Assembly: GCA_910574835.1 (NCBI GenBank)
Contig: CAJTDE010000009.1
Coordinates: 1-64,000 of the forward strand
DNA length: 64,000 nucleotides
Source of the DNA: Clostridia bacterium
GTDB lineage: Bacteria; Bacillota; Clostridia; Lachnospirales; Lachnospiraceae
Direction: 5' to 3'
Positions 8,845 to 16,812 of the stretch are shown here, one piece after another (within the stretch, counting starts at the first letter, position 1; each line of letters begins with the position of its first letter). Made by a program: the position numbers and the translations under genes. A model generated the notes under the pieces. It was not told the DNA's origin, searched no databases, and saw nothing but the letters and a program-made list of their open reading frames with translations.

Positions 8845-10038
8845 CTATGGGAGTAACCGCTTCATTTCAGCCCTTGCGGAATTAAAATTGACGTGTGCGT
8901 AATAGTTCAGCGTCATAGTGATATCGGAGTGTCCCATGATATACTGCAACGCCTTTGGATTCATTCCGGCATTGGCTAAGTTGGTGCAGAACGTATGTCG
9001 CAGGGTATGGGGTGTCATTACCTTGGGTAATGCTTCCTCGTGGCTCTTGTTGTACTTCTTCGCAAGCCCCCGGAACATATTATCATAGTTTGCCGCCACT
9101 TTCGGGCAACCGTCCCGGTTGAGGAATAGAAAATTGCTGTAACCGTCAATCACGGGCGACTTTGTACTCTTGCGATTCTCTAATGTATGTTCCAACGCTT
9201 CATACACTTTTTCACTCATTGGAATCTTCCTAACGCCGCTTTGCGTTTTGGGCTTCTCTATGTAGTAGCCAGTTTCTGCGTTCCTTAAAAGCTGGTGGTC
9301 TACCGTGATTGTCCGGCTTTCAAGGTCAATGTCGTTTTCAGTCAAACCGCAGAGTTCGGAAATTCTTAACCCCGTTCCCAGCAGTATGACAACCTCGTCA
9401 CGGTATTTTTGATAGACACTGTCGCTCTGCATAAAGGACAAAAGGCTTTCTTCCTGTTCCGCTGTGAGAGGTACTTTTGGTTCCGTGTCGTCTTCAATTA
9501 CGGTGTTTAACTGAAAGTCAAAGGGGTTCTTCCTTATACAATCGTCCTGTATCGCCGTGTAAAAAGCAGCTTTTAGGGAACGCTTGTCGTTGCTTATGGT
9601 TTTGTAGGACATCCCTCTTTCTTTCATGCGTAACGCCCATTCTTTCGCATCAGAGGGCCTTACGCCGTCAATAGGGCAGGAACCAAGTTTATCCGATTCT
9701 AACAGCCTCATAAGCCGCTTACGCCCCTGTGTGGTGTTGTACCTTACATTCCCCCGGTGGCGGTTCTGCTTTGCGTAAAGCTCGCAGACGGTCATTTTCT
9801 TTCCGATTGTGTCTATCCCGTCGTCAAGGTCTTTCCGTATCTCTTTTTCCTTTTCTCTAAGGGATATGTCGTCACGCTTCCCAGCCGGGGTCTTGTCCGT
9901 GGGTACTAACTTCCAAGCATAAACAAATTGCACTTTACCAAAAGTATCGGTATATTTATAAGCATATCTCCCGTCTTTTCTCTGGCTCTCTCCCGAACGC
10001 AAAATGCGGTTTTTGTTATCCCGTCTTCTTTCTGACAT
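8845..10038 (-). CDS. int: Tn916-family tyrosine integrase
   Basis: 397 aa, close to the 405 aa of Tn916 Int. It has an N-terminal arm-binding domain (about 1-80), a SAM-like core-binding domain (YAKQNRHRGNVRYNTTQGRK), then the catalytic domain with Arg in GTGLRISEL, HTLRHTF, GHSD and the nucleophile Tyr in TLNYYAH. It excises and integrates the inner element by strand exchange across short T/A-rich coupling sequences. AAAGGAG lies 8 nt before the ATG. It is the last gene of the leftward module, next to its presumed arm sites and xis. Confidence 0.95.
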   Translation of the reverse strand: MSERRRDNKNRILRSGESQRKDGRYAYKYTDTFGKVQFVYAWKLVPTDKTPAGKRDDISLREKEKEIRKDLDDGIDTIGKKMTVCELYAKQNRHRGNVRYNTTQGRKRLMRLLESDKLGSCPIDGVRPSDAKEWALRMKERGMSYKTISNDKRSLKAAFYTAIQDDCIRKNPFDFQLNTVIEDDTEPKVPLTAEQEESLLSFMQSDSVYQKYRDEVVILLGTGLRISELCGLTENDIDLESRTITVDHQLLRNAETGYYIEKPKTQSGVRKIPMSEKVYEALEHTLENRKSTKSPVIDGYSNFLFLNRDGCPKVAANYDNMFRGLAKKYNKSHEEALPKVMTPHTLRHTFCTNLANAGMNPKALQYIMGHSDITMTLNYYAHVNFNSARAEMKRLLP

Positions 10039-10116
10039 TGTTTTTTGCTCCTTTCCATATGGGAAAGAGCCTTGATATGCATATATTTATTATAGCACAT
10101 TCCGGCTCTTTTTGCA

Positions 10117-10320
10117 TCATATTATGCTTATTTCATCAAGTATTTTTTCAAATTGTTTCCGCTTAATCTGTATGCGGTTTCCGTTCATAAGCACCCATTT
10201 CGCATTGGGATTTTCGTCTATGAAACGCCGTAACTTACTTTCTCCAATGCGAAAATATTTTGCCGCTTCTTCAATGGTAAGCATGTACTTTTCCCAAATA
10301 GGTATGTCAGTCGTGTTCAT
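10117..10320 (-). CDS. xis: Excisionase, Tn916 Xis type
   Basis: 67-aa protein with one winged-helix domain ([36 protein letters not shown]), the same length and layout as Tn916 Xis, which bends element ends to favour excision by Int. AAAGGAGG lies 6 nt before the ATG. The start overlaps the end of rep by 14 nt, so rep and xis are translationally coupled and excision is tied to replication-gene expression. It lies 78 bp upstream of int. Confidence 0.93.
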   Translation of the reverse strand: MNTTDIPIWEKYMLTIEEAAKYFRIGESKLRRFIDENPNAKWVLMNGNRIQIKRKQFEKILDEISII

Positions 10321-11626
10321 TTTCTGCCTCCTTTTCTACGGAATCGTCATTACCGGCTTCTTCACTCGGCCCATCACGGAACAGGGATTGAAACAAGTCT
10401 TTGGATTTATTGTCAGCATAGTCCTTCTCACGGTAACGCTTGGAATAGCGGTTTTCTTTTTCGGCATTTTCCATAGCCTTGTAAGCTTTTACTTTCCTGT
10501 CATATTCGACCGCTCTAATATGGTCTTCGTCCATTTCAATGGTCAGTGTAATTCTTCTCAATAGCTGTTCCATACTGTCAATGGAATCTTCAACAGTATG
10601 GATAAACAACTTTTGATAGAACTCCACCGGGGTATATGGGGAGGTTATGAGAATCAAGTCACAGGCCAGCGGCTTGTCGCTGTACCTGGACGGTGCCATG
10701 ACTTGACTGCCGAAAGGGTCCAGTATCCGCAACAAATCCGGGTACTTTATCATGTCCCCCCTAAATTCATCAATTATCATGGTATGCTCGCCGGAATAAT
10801 TCTGAAAGATGTCCCGGCTGCTTCCCGTGATGAAGTAGGGCCGTTTTAACTTTTCAACGTATTCTTTGGCTAAGCTCGTTTTTCCCGTTCCTGATTTCCC
10901 ACTAATCCATATGACTTCTATTGGCTTTCCGCTCTTTTTCATTTTTTCTCGCCATTCAGCCGCTTGGAATTGCAGCCGCTTGTTCCATACATCTTCAATC
11001 TGACGCTTTATTCTCCCGTACTGGCTACCAGTCAGCTTTTTTTCCAATATTTCTTTCGAGATTTCCCCCTTATAAAGAGAATCCAGAAGAAGTGTGATGC
11101 TTGCCGTCTGCCTGCTCCTTTCAATTTCTTTTGTGATTCTCAGCATTTCTTCTTGATAATTAAAGTTTGCTCTAACTTCTGATGAGGGATATTGATACTT
11201 GTCAATGGCTTTCGTTGTGGCGTGAATAAGGTAAGAAAAACCGTTTTCTGCTTTCCCTTTCCATATTGTTATGGACTGCGGCTCGTCCCCCAATTTCTTG
11301 GCAATACTGTTGATGGAGCGAGCATTTTCAAAGCATAACATCACATGTACATGGTCTTTTGCAGGTTCCCCTTGTTCATTGACATCCTTGTCATGTATAA
11401 TCAGTGCATATTTCTTCGGTGCTAGCTTTTCTATCCGCTCAACTAACTGTTCAATGGTTCCGGCTGGCAAGTGTTCTATCTGTTGTTCATACATCATGTT
11501 TTTACACTTGGGATATTTTTTTTGGCTATCGGATTCTTTGGCGTTGTCTTTTTCGCTATCGGACGCTTTGTCTTCGCCTTTTTCGCTATCAGGCATTTTG
11601 GAATTGTTTCTCTTGCTATCGGGCAT
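10307..11626 (-). CDS. rep: CRESS-like Rep: HUH endonuclease plus SF3 helicase
   Basis: 439-aa replication initiator. Residues 1-40 are four 10-aa Ser/Asp/Lys repeats. The HUH nuclease (about 50-160) has [16 protein letters not shown] with the metal-binding His pair (92-94), and SYLIHA...DKYQY carrying the candidate Tyr, as in Rep_2 (pMV158 RepB-like) proteins. A superfamily-3 helicase follows: Walker [10 protein letters not shown] (242-250), Walker [11 protein letters not shown] (281-290), motif C LILITSPY. The acidic tail ends ENEHD. HUH plus SF3 is the layout of pCRESS plasmid and CRESS-DNA virus Reps, not of Tn916 Orf20. AAGGAG lies 9-10 nt before the ATG. Confidence 0.88.
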   Translation of the reverse strand: MPDSKRNNSKMPDSEKGEDKASDSEKDNAKESDSQKKYPKCKNMMYEQQIEHLPAGTIEQLVERIEKLAPKKYALIIHDKDVNEQGEPAKDHVHVMLCFENARSINSIAKKLGDEPQSITIWKGKAENGFSYLIHATTKAIDKYQYPSSEVRANFNYQEEMLRITKEIERSRQTASITLLLDSLYKGEISKEILEKKLTGSQYGRIKRQIEDVWNKRLQFQAAEWREKMKKSGKPIEVIWISGKSGTGKTSLAKEYVEKLKRPYFITGSSRDIFQNYSGEHTMIIDEFRGDMIKYPDLLRILDPFGSQVMAPSRYSDKPLACDLILITSPYTPVEFYQKLFIHTVEDSIDSMEQLLRRITLTIEMDEDHIRAVEYDRKVKAYKAMENAEKENRYSKRYREKDYADNKSKDLFQSLFRDGPSEEAGNDDSVEKEAENEHD

Positions 11627-11640
11627 TTTGGTGTCACTCC
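11521..11640. repeat. Four 30-bp tandem repeats in the rep 5' end
   Basis: GCTATC(G/A)G recurs at 11525, 11555, 11585 and 11615, exactly 30 bp apart. The repeats encode the 10-aa N-terminal repeats of Rep (x-S/P-D-S-..). Even spacing next to the stem-loops at 11692-11788 is also what origin iterons look like. Confidence 0.7.
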
Positions 11641-11691
11641 TTTCGTTGATTTTTCAGTGTTTTCGGATATTTTTGGCACTTTGGCACTTTG

Positions 11692-11788
11692 ATTTTCTGG
11701 CGGTATAACAAGCCCATACCGCCAGAAAATATAGCCTTTTGAGGGAATTTGACACTGGCACCACGATTTCGGCAAGCCGAAATCGTGG
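11692..11788. other. Two perfect inverted repeats, candidate replication origin
   Basis: Between ftsK-like and rep. First: ATTTTCTGGCGGTAT, 9-nt loop AACAAGCCC, then its 15-nt complement (11692-11730). Second: CCACGATTTCGGC, AA, and its 13-nt complement (11761-11788). A stem-loop beside iterons and a HUH Rep gene is the usual layout of a rolling-circle origin; alternatively the first could be a terminator for ftsK. Confidence 0.5.
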
Positions 11789-11795
11789 TAGATGC

Positions 11796-13148
11796 TCATT
11801 CTTCCGAGCCATAGTATTCAGTCGGAGACCGTCCTGATTCCGCATGGCCTTCAACTTCCAGTGCGTTTAAAACATCAAAGGCCAATGTCGGAAATTCACA
11901 TAGCCTTGGCTTGTTCGCTACTGCCGGGTACGTAAACACCCCGTCTCCGGCTTCCATCTTCCGCAACGGAATGTCCACGCCTGCCCCAAATGCCGTGACA
12001 TACGTCTGGTCTTCGGCATTTCCCAAGACAACCTTCCAAGGAAGATTGTCTCGAATAAACGTCGGGATATTGTTGCTTCCTGCCTGCTGCATGACAATCC
12101 AGAGGAAAAAGCCTGACTGTCGTCCTTTTAGAACGATTGAAGATATCAGGCCGTTCACATGGTCACGTATCTTCTTATCTTTCGATTGCAGGAGTAGAGA
12201 GAAATCAGCAAATTCATCAAATAACAGAATATGAGGGGAAAGTCCAAAGTCCCTGTAATCACCGTCAATTTTTTTCGATAAATACCTTTTCATTTTCCGC
12301 TGCCTTTTCTGCATTTGAGAAACAAAAGTTTCCAACAATGCGACAATCCCTTCAAAGTCATCCGCCGTAGTTTCCGGCGACACCCGTTCCCCCAGCAATG
12401 CGATACTGGACGCTTTTGGGTCACAAAAATATAAATGGTACGGAATGGGCTTTAAAAGCATTTGAAGCAGATACCCATGCAATGCGTAGGATTTTCCTGA
12501 ACCTGTTTGACCTACTATAAGCTGATGGGTGAGCGTTAAATTCGTGTAGGAATCAATAAATAACTCATATTTCCCCGATAAATTAGAACGTGCTTTAAAC
12601 GCTTCAAAGCTGTGAAACACCAATCGCCGTTCAAGAGAGGCATCATAAATGTCAAAACGGTAATGGTTTTCGTTTTTCGTGGCATATACCTGTTCGACAA
12701 CGTATCTTCCCAATGCCGGGGAAATATTCAGCTTGCTTAATTTTTCATTAAACTCAATGCTGTTCTTTATCCAGATTGTGCCGCTTTTAAAATCCGGTTC
12801 AAAGTCAACCGAAATCCAGGGTATTTTCGCCCACTTAACGGTTCCCAATTTTTTGACCGTATACACTCCGGCTTCCAACAGGTGCTTCCTTAACCCAAGC
12901 ACCAATTTATAGTGTTTCCATGCGTATTTTATGCCCCGGTCCATTCGATTGCTAAACGCCCATATTTCGGCGGACAAGAAGAGTGGGGCGGCATTTGCAA
13001 TGCCGCATATCAAGGAGGTTACTTTGAACATGTTAATTCCTGATAAATTCCAAGCGTGGCAAAATGCCACGCCTAGAATGGAACTTATCACAAACCACAT
13101 GCACATAAACTCACCTTTGAGCTGGCGGTCTGTTTTAATTTTTTCCAA
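11796..13148 (-). CDS. FtsK/SpoIIIE-type DNA translocase (Tn916 Orf21-like)
   Basis: 450-aa ATPase. Residues about 12-65 hold two membrane segments (MWFVISSILGVAFCHAW; ICGIANAAPLFLSAEIW), then a cytoplasmic FtsK-like domain with Walker A VGQTGSGKSYAL, Walker B ILLFDEFADFSLL and VMQQAGSNNIP. It matches the TcpA/Orf21 coupling proteins of Tn916-like elements and, in role, the single TraB/FtsK translocase of actinomycete AICEs. It would bring element DNA to a transfer pore. The start is TTG at 13148 with AAAGGAG about 11 nt upstream; it follows the 117-aa gene by 20 nt. Confidence 0.87.
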   Translation of the reverse strand: MEKIKTDRQLKGEFMCMWFVISSILGVAFCHAWNLSGINMFKVTSLICGIANAAPLFLSAEIWAFSNRMDRGIKYAWKHYKLVLGLRKHLLEAGVYTVKKLGTVKWAKIPWISVDFEPDFKSGTIWIKNSIEFNEKLSKLNISPALGRYVVEQVYATKNENHYRFDIYDASLERRLVFHSFEAFKARSNLSGKYELFIDSYTNLTLTHQLIVGQTGSGKSYALHGYLLQMLLKPIPYHLYFCDPKASSIALLGERVSPETTADDFEGIVALLETFVSQMQKRQRKMKRYLSKKIDGDYRDFGLSPHILLFDEFADFSLLLQSKDKKIRDHVNGLISSIVLKGRQSGFFLWIVMQQAGSNNIPTFIRDNLPWKVVLGNAEDQTYVTAFGAGVDIPLRKMEAGDGVFTYPAVANKPRLCEFPTLAFDVLNALEVEGHAESGRSPTEYYGSEE

Positions 13149-13168
13149 TGGTTTTTTTCTCCTTTCTG

Positions 13169-13522
13169 TTATTTGTTGGGCTGTAAAATCTTAATATCGT
13201 CAGCCTTTATTGACAGCTGGTTCCGGTACTCACCGTATACGGTGGCAACCACATTGACGGGTACTACATAAGCATCCATTGGGATACTTATGTCTTTGGA
13301 TACCTTAAAGGTCAGCTTCTCATAACGATTTGAAACGCTTTCCCCATCTTTCAGATTATACGGGGTGGTATCCTTGACAATGGCCACATTAACCTTGGTT
13401 CCCATGTGGGCCTTTGTGTCATAATCTTTCCATTCACCACAGCCAGTGACCTGAAACACTTTCCCTTTAGAAAACGCCTCAAAGTCGAACTTCAAAAACT
13501 GATTAAGCTTCTTTAAAGCCAT
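13169..13522 (-). CDS. Small conserved element protein (DUF961-like position)
   Basis: 117 aa, starting MALKKLNQFLKFDFEAFSKG. Predominantly beta-strand with alternating hydrophobics (TKVNVAIVKDTTPYNL, AYVVPVNVVATVYGEYRN), suggesting a small OB- or SSB-like fold. It sits where Tn916 has orf22/23 (DUF961), directly 5' of the FtsK-like gene, but the family match is by position rather than clear sequence. GAAAGGAGG precedes the ATG by about 8 nt. Likely part of the transfer/replication operon; function unknown. Confidence 0.65.
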   Translation of the reverse strand: MALKKLNQFLKFDFEAFSKGKVFQVTGCGEWKDYDTKAHMGTKVNVAIVKDTTPYNLKDGESVSNRYEKLTFKVSKDISIPMDAYVVPVNVVATVYGEYRNQLSIKADDIKILQPNK

Positions 13523-13620
13523 ATCTTTGCACCTCCTTTCTCGTTGAATTTAGTGAAAAGTTTTTGTGTTACTGTCGGACAGTTTGTCATGTCCGGGACA
13601 TGGAACATAAAAATATTCAT
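13513..13620 (-). CDS. Possible 35-aa leader protein
   Basis: MNIFMFHVPDMTNCPTVTQK..., with AAAGGAG 7-8 nt before the ATG. Its stop lies 10 nt inside the next gene's start, and its codons contain that gene's RBS, so translation could be coupled. No homology is recognised; the RBS is the main support. Confidence 0.35.
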   Translation of the reverse strand: MNIFMFHVPDMTNCPTVTQKLFTKFNEKGGAKIWL

Positions 13621-13686
13621 TGGCAATTCTCCTTTCCTGAATTTCTGAGTACAGCATACTATAAATAACCCACAGCGAGCATATAT

Positions 13687-13722
13687 CCCAAAGGGTAATT
13701 GGATAAAAAATTACCCTTTGGG
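13687..13722. promoter_or_regulatory. 14-bp inverted repeat between regulator and transfer operon
   Basis: CCCAAAGGGTAATT, 8-nt spacer, AATTACCCTTTGGG, perfect. It lies just after the regulator stop and upstream of the leftward operon, with a TATAGT-like -10 (minus strand) near 13660. It could be the regulator's operator or a terminator; there is no T-run after the stem. Confidence 0.55.
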
Positions 13723-13738
13723 TGAATTAATTAGTCTT

Positions 13739-14158
13739 CTATTTACGTCTTTTTAAACGTTCGGCAAAAAGAATGTCAAGCAATTTTTCTATTAGCATGT
13801 CATTCATGTTGATACAGTTATTTCGCACATAACTAAGTAAGCCCATTTCTTTTATGGTCTTCTCAATATTTTCATCTTGGTAAAACTCTTTAAGTTCATC
13901 CATATTGGGTTGGGGAAGTTCAAGCATTTCCACAATTTCAGTAAAAGAAAAATTTAGTATACGGAAGACTTTTAAGAGGGCGAAAATATTAGTCAGGTTT
14001 TCACCCGTTGCTTCCCAACGTTGATATGTGCTTTGTGATTTTTCAAGCGACATAGCAACCCTTAATTGAGAAAGATTTAATTTGTCACGGTGCTTGGGAA
14101 GTTGGTTTTTCAGTCGGCCTTGGAATCTTTTAATGAAATGTTCATCAATATTGTTCAT
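13739..14158 (-). CDS. HTH regulator of inner element (139 aa)
   Basis: XRE-like helix-turn-helix at about residues 20-75 (PKHRDKLNLSQLRVAMSLEK, STYQRWEATGENLTNIFALL), then a helical tail ending in basic residues (AERLKRRK). It resembles regulators that sit upstream of replication/transfer operons in Tn916-like elements. The ATG at 14158 lacks a convincing RBS. It probably controls the leftward operon through the inverted repeat at 13687-13722; this is inferred from position. Confidence 0.72.
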   Translation of the reverse strand: MNNIDEHFIKRFQGRLKNQLPKHRDKLNLSQLRVAMSLEKSQSTYQRWEATGENLTNIFALLKVFRILNFSFTEIVEMLELPQPNMDELKEFYQDENIEKTIKEMGLLSYVRNNCINMNDMLIEKLLDILFAERLKRRK

Positions 14159-14493
14159 ATGAGTTGCTTCATATGATGTACATCATAATACCTTTCTTTT
14201 GTAGGTGGACATCCTGATTTTGTAGTTACAGTTTCCGCATTTGCAACTGCGAGGCGGCAGTTCTTGCCGCTAGTACCAGCACGCCATACAAAAAGGCCCC
14301 TCAACTGGCGGTTTTCGCATTTCTATGCATCTTTTTTCCAGGGGGGGGGCCATTGTAGAAAGCTGGCACTTTCTTAATTCTTTCTTAATTTTTGATTAAA
14401 TCACTTGACAAATTTTCAAAATGCTAGCATTAATAATAATAGAGAGGATAAAGAGAAGAGAAGAAACGAGTAAGTAATTCAATCACAAGTAAA

Positions 14494-14546
14494 AAGGGGT
14501 ACGGGGATACCCCGTGTAGAGTAGCCCGGGCGTACGCCCGGGCTAC
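14494..14546. repeat. GC-rich palindrome block, copy A
   Basis: AAGGGGTACGGGG/ATACCCCGTGT stem followed by a perfect 26-bp palindrome (half-site GTAGCCCGGGCGT, 14521-14546). A related pair occurs at 14936-14988. The rest of 14159-14493 holds a run of nine G (14341-14349), TTTCTTAATT direct repeats and a TTGACA box (14404-14409), but no gene. Confidence 0.65.
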
Positions 14547-14611
14547 CTGTGATATGATAAAAAAAATTGAATCTGAAATATAATAGAGAAATAAAAGAAA
14601 CGCAAAAAAAG

Positions 14612-14640
14612 AGAGCAGGCCGGAGCCGCTCTTTTTCTTT
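14612..14640. terminator. Bidirectional intrinsic terminator
   Basis: AGAGC-(A)-GGC stem, CGGA loop, GCC-GCTCT, with TTTTTC on the plus side and seven T on the minus side. On the minus strand it follows the 33-aa ORF at 14658-14759. Confidence 0.7.
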
Positions 14641-14657
14641 CTTATATTTTTCCAAGT

Positions 14658-14759
14658 CTATGCTGACCTGTTCCCGTCTGTCGAAAGAATATACAGCCAG
14701 GCAATCGCTTTAAGTACCGAGATTATGGCTATACACAGCATGAATTTAAATCCTTGCAT
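14658..14759 (-). CDS. Small hydrophobic protein (33 aa)
   Basis: MQGFKFMLCIAIISVLKAIA followed by WLYILSTDGNRSA: a single membrane-spanning helix. Support is contextual: AGGAAAGG lies about 9 nt before the ATG, an extended -10 (TGGTATAAT, minus strand, 14904-14909 core) lies about 145 nt upstream, and an intrinsic terminator follows the stop. Single-helix peptides of this size on elements can be toxins or membrane accessory factors; I recognise no family. The 140-nt leader contains a GAGAACCGGACGCATCC-type hairpin. Confidence 0.45.
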   Translation of the reverse strand: MQGFKFMLCIAIISVLKAIAWLYILSTDGNRSA

Positions 14760-14935
14760 TTTTTTACGCCTTTCCTGTATACTATAAATGTGAATAGCGG
14801 TGCGTCTCTACGGAGCGTACTTGAGAGAATCGGATGCGTCCGGTTCTCTTTTATGATAAAGATGTCTATACTGTTGTTTGTCCACAGTGCACCCTCTCTT
14901 TCCATTATACCACTTTTTTGTTAATACATGTTTTT

Positions 14936-14988
14936 AAAGGGGTTCGGGGCGGTATCACCCCGTGTTGTTCGGCCTGCGTAGGCGGGCC
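14936..14988. repeat. GC-rich palindrome block, copy B
   Basis: AAAGGGGTTCGGGG...TCACCCCGTGTTG followed by the hairpin CGGCCTGC-GTAG-GCGGGCCG (8-bp stem with one G-T pair). Same plan as copy A at 14494-14546; the two flank the 33-aa ORF. Confidence 0.55.
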
Positions 14989-14989
14989 G

Positions 14990-15035
14990 AAAAAAAAATA
15001 AGAGACAGGAATCGTTTGATCCCTGTCTCTTATTT
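14990..15035 (-). terminator. Terminator of the E/K-repeat protein gene
   Basis: On the minus strand AAATAAGAGACAGG, a 12-nt loop and the complementary CCTGTCTCTTATTT run straight into eight T. Confidence 0.85.
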
Positions 15036-15051
15036 ATGGTTTTACATAGCT

Positions 15052-16086
15052 TTACTGTACCGCAGGATCCGCAACCTCTACACTCTGGGGTGCAGGCTCC
15101 TCAACCTGCTTCATATGGTCTTTCATAGCCTGAAAATCTTTCTCGGCTTGCTCGATCGCTTCCTGCATAAGCCTGTCGGCCTCGGCTTTCTTTGCGGCTT
15201 CCTCAGCAGCCTTCTTAGCAGCCTCTTCCTCGGCTTTCTTTCTAGCCTCTTCCTCGGCTTTCTTTGCAGCTTCCTCAGCAGCCTTCTTTGCGGCCTCTTC
15301 CTCGGCTTTCTTCTTAGCCTCTTCCTCGGCTTTCTTCTTAGCCTCTTCCTCGGCTTTCTTCTTAGCCTCTTCCTCGGCTTTCTTCTTAGCCTCTTCCTCG
15401 GCTTTCTTCTTAGCCTCTTCCTCGGCTTTCTTCTTGGCCTCTTCCTCAGCCTTCTTGTCAGCGTCGTTTTCGACCTCGACCTTGTTGTCTTCCACAGGCT
15501 TGTTTACGTTTCCATTGTCAACAACGGGTGCGTCAACCTCGGGCTTCTTGACAGGCTCTTCTGCCTCGGGCTTGTCGGCCTCTTCCTGGCCGGGCTTCTT
15601 CACGGGGTCGGTAACGTACTCCATGAAGGGATCGTCGTCACCATATGCGTCGGTGTGTCTCACGTTGTGGAACTTGTCGTACTTAACGCCGTGTGCCTCC
15701 AGGATATGCCAAGCCCATACAGCCTCGTCGAGACCCGTTTTCTCAAGGATTGCCACGCCTGCTCCGCAGAAACAGATTCTATGTCCGATTACGGGGTTAT
15801 CCTCAGTCGCAATCGTTGCGTCGGGAACAATGTCGGATGCCGCAGCAGACACGTTCATGTCATCAATGGCCATCACGTCAGCGTCAGCGGCCACGGATTC
15901 CTCAACCTCGGCAACAGCCTCGGTCTGGACCTCGCTTGCCTTGTTCTCACGGGACGCTATTGTAGCAACGCCTGCGGTGCTGGTTCCTGCGACCGCTACG
16001 GTCGTTATGACGATAGCAGCCTTTCCTGCGGCCGTGCTTCCAACAGTGGCCAGTGCGTTTGTTGCAAATGCGATTAAACTTTTCAT
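15052..16086 (-). CDS. Secreted E/K-repeat single-alpha-helix protein (344 aa)
   Basis: The N-terminal hydrophobic stretch (IAFATNALATVG...AAIVITTVAVAGTSTAGVATI, about 4-44) looks like a signal or anchor. The middle (100-160) has a Cys pair (RICFCGAGVAILEKTG) and an HILEAHGVKYDKFHN segment. A Pro/Glu/Val-rich linker follows, then about 110 residues of AEEEAKKK octads, an E(i)-K(i+4) pattern expected to form a rigid single alpha-helix. It may be an envelope or surface-exposed rod with a small N-terminal domain. It is the largest cargo gene of the inner element, with its own terminator. Function unknown; a TolA-like or adhesin-like spacer role is only a possibility. Confidence 0.7.
   Translation of the reverse strand: MKSLIAFATNALATVGSTAAGKAAIVITTVAVAGTSTAGVATIASRENKASEVQTEAVAEVEESVAADADVMAIDDMNVSAAASDIVPDATIATEDNPVIGHRICFCGAGVAILEKTGLDEAVWAWHILEAHGVKYDKFHNVRHTDAYGDDDPFMEYVTDPVKKPGQEEADKPEAEEPVKKPEVDAPVVDNGNVNKPVEDNKVEVENDADKKAEEEAKKKAEEEAKKKAEEEAKKKAEEEAKKKAEEEAKKKAEEEAKKKAEEEAAKKAAEEAAKKAEEEARKKAEEEAAKKAAEEAAKKAEADRLMQEAIEQAEKDFQAMKDHMKQVEEPAPQSVEVADPAVQ
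15301..15444. repeat. 24-bp tandem repeat (6 copies)
   Basis: Six units starting CTCGGCTTTCTTCTTAGCCT, five identical and the sixth with one change, each encoding KKKAEEEA on the minus strand. Degenerate units extend down to about 15190. Copy number should vary by slippage in steps of 8 residues without breaking frame. Confidence 0.92.
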
Positions 16087-16275
16087 ACTTAATACCTTGC
16101 CTTTCCTTTTGAATATTGTTAATTGAAACTCTCTTGATGCTACAGAACATATACAGGTCAGCCGTACTGGTATAAGCGGCTACCTGTCACTAAAAATCAA
16201 ATCACAACAGCCAAAACTTGTTTGAATATTTTAAAATAGCGGATTGTGGCCGCTCCTTATTATGTAGGCTGCTTG

Positions 16276-16698
16276 TTATTTTGTATTCACATAATCTTGT
16301 GAATACATTACCGTTCCGTCAACATTAACACACTGTACACGAATACACTTAAGAGTTATGCCCGTGGCTTCTTCGCACTCCTCAAAGATGGAAGACATGT
16401 TTGTAGACATGCCTAAAGAGTTCAACTCGTCAGCAAATGCAGCGTCAATCTCGCTCTGGTTACTTCCGGCCAAAATCTGATACTCTTCATAGATACAGGA
16501 GAACACCAAAACATCCTCACCATCAGCAGAGAATTTAACACTAAGTCCCAAACCGGCATCAGCATATGCGGCATTAATCTCTTCCTCAACAGCAGCAACT
16601 TCATCACTTTCTACCCACTGGGAAAGAGTGGGCTTAGAGCCGCAACTAGCCAATAGAAACATGAAAGCGGCAACCAAAACGAACAAATTCTTTTTCAC
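16276..16698 (-). CDS. Small lipoprotein, DUF4854-like
   Basis: 140 aa. Signal peptide MKKNLFVLVAAFMFLLASCG with lipobox LASC (Cys-19), then a small acidic domain (WVESDEVAAVEEEINAAYAD) matching the layout of DUF4854 lipoproteins of gut Clostridia. It is membrane-anchored outside the cell. The start is GTG with AAAGGATG upstream. It lies on the same strand as the E/K-repeat protein, 190 bp away, so both are probably surface cargo of the inner element. Function unknown. Confidence 0.72.
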   Translation of the reverse strand: MKKNLFVLVAAFMFLLASCGSKPTLSQWVESDEVAAVEEEINAAYADAGLGLSVKFSADGEDVLVFSCIYEEYQILAGSNQSEIDAAFADELNSLGMSTNMSSIFEECEEATGITLKCIRVQCVNVDGTVMYSQDYVNTK

Positions 16699-16812
16699 TA
16701 TTTTTCATCCTTTCGTATTCTTATTTGTTGCTCAATAATTTTTTAGTTTATCTTCCTTATACTCCCCACTCCTTTCATCACATGCAAATAAAGTAACCTC
16801 GGGAAATGCGTT

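Noticed and set aside
14962-16077. 371-aa plus-strand open frame rich in Leu/Phe/Gly
   Set aside because: It is the antisense of the E/K-repeat gene; the repeats lack stops on both strands. The minus frame has a signal-like start, an RBS and a terminator.
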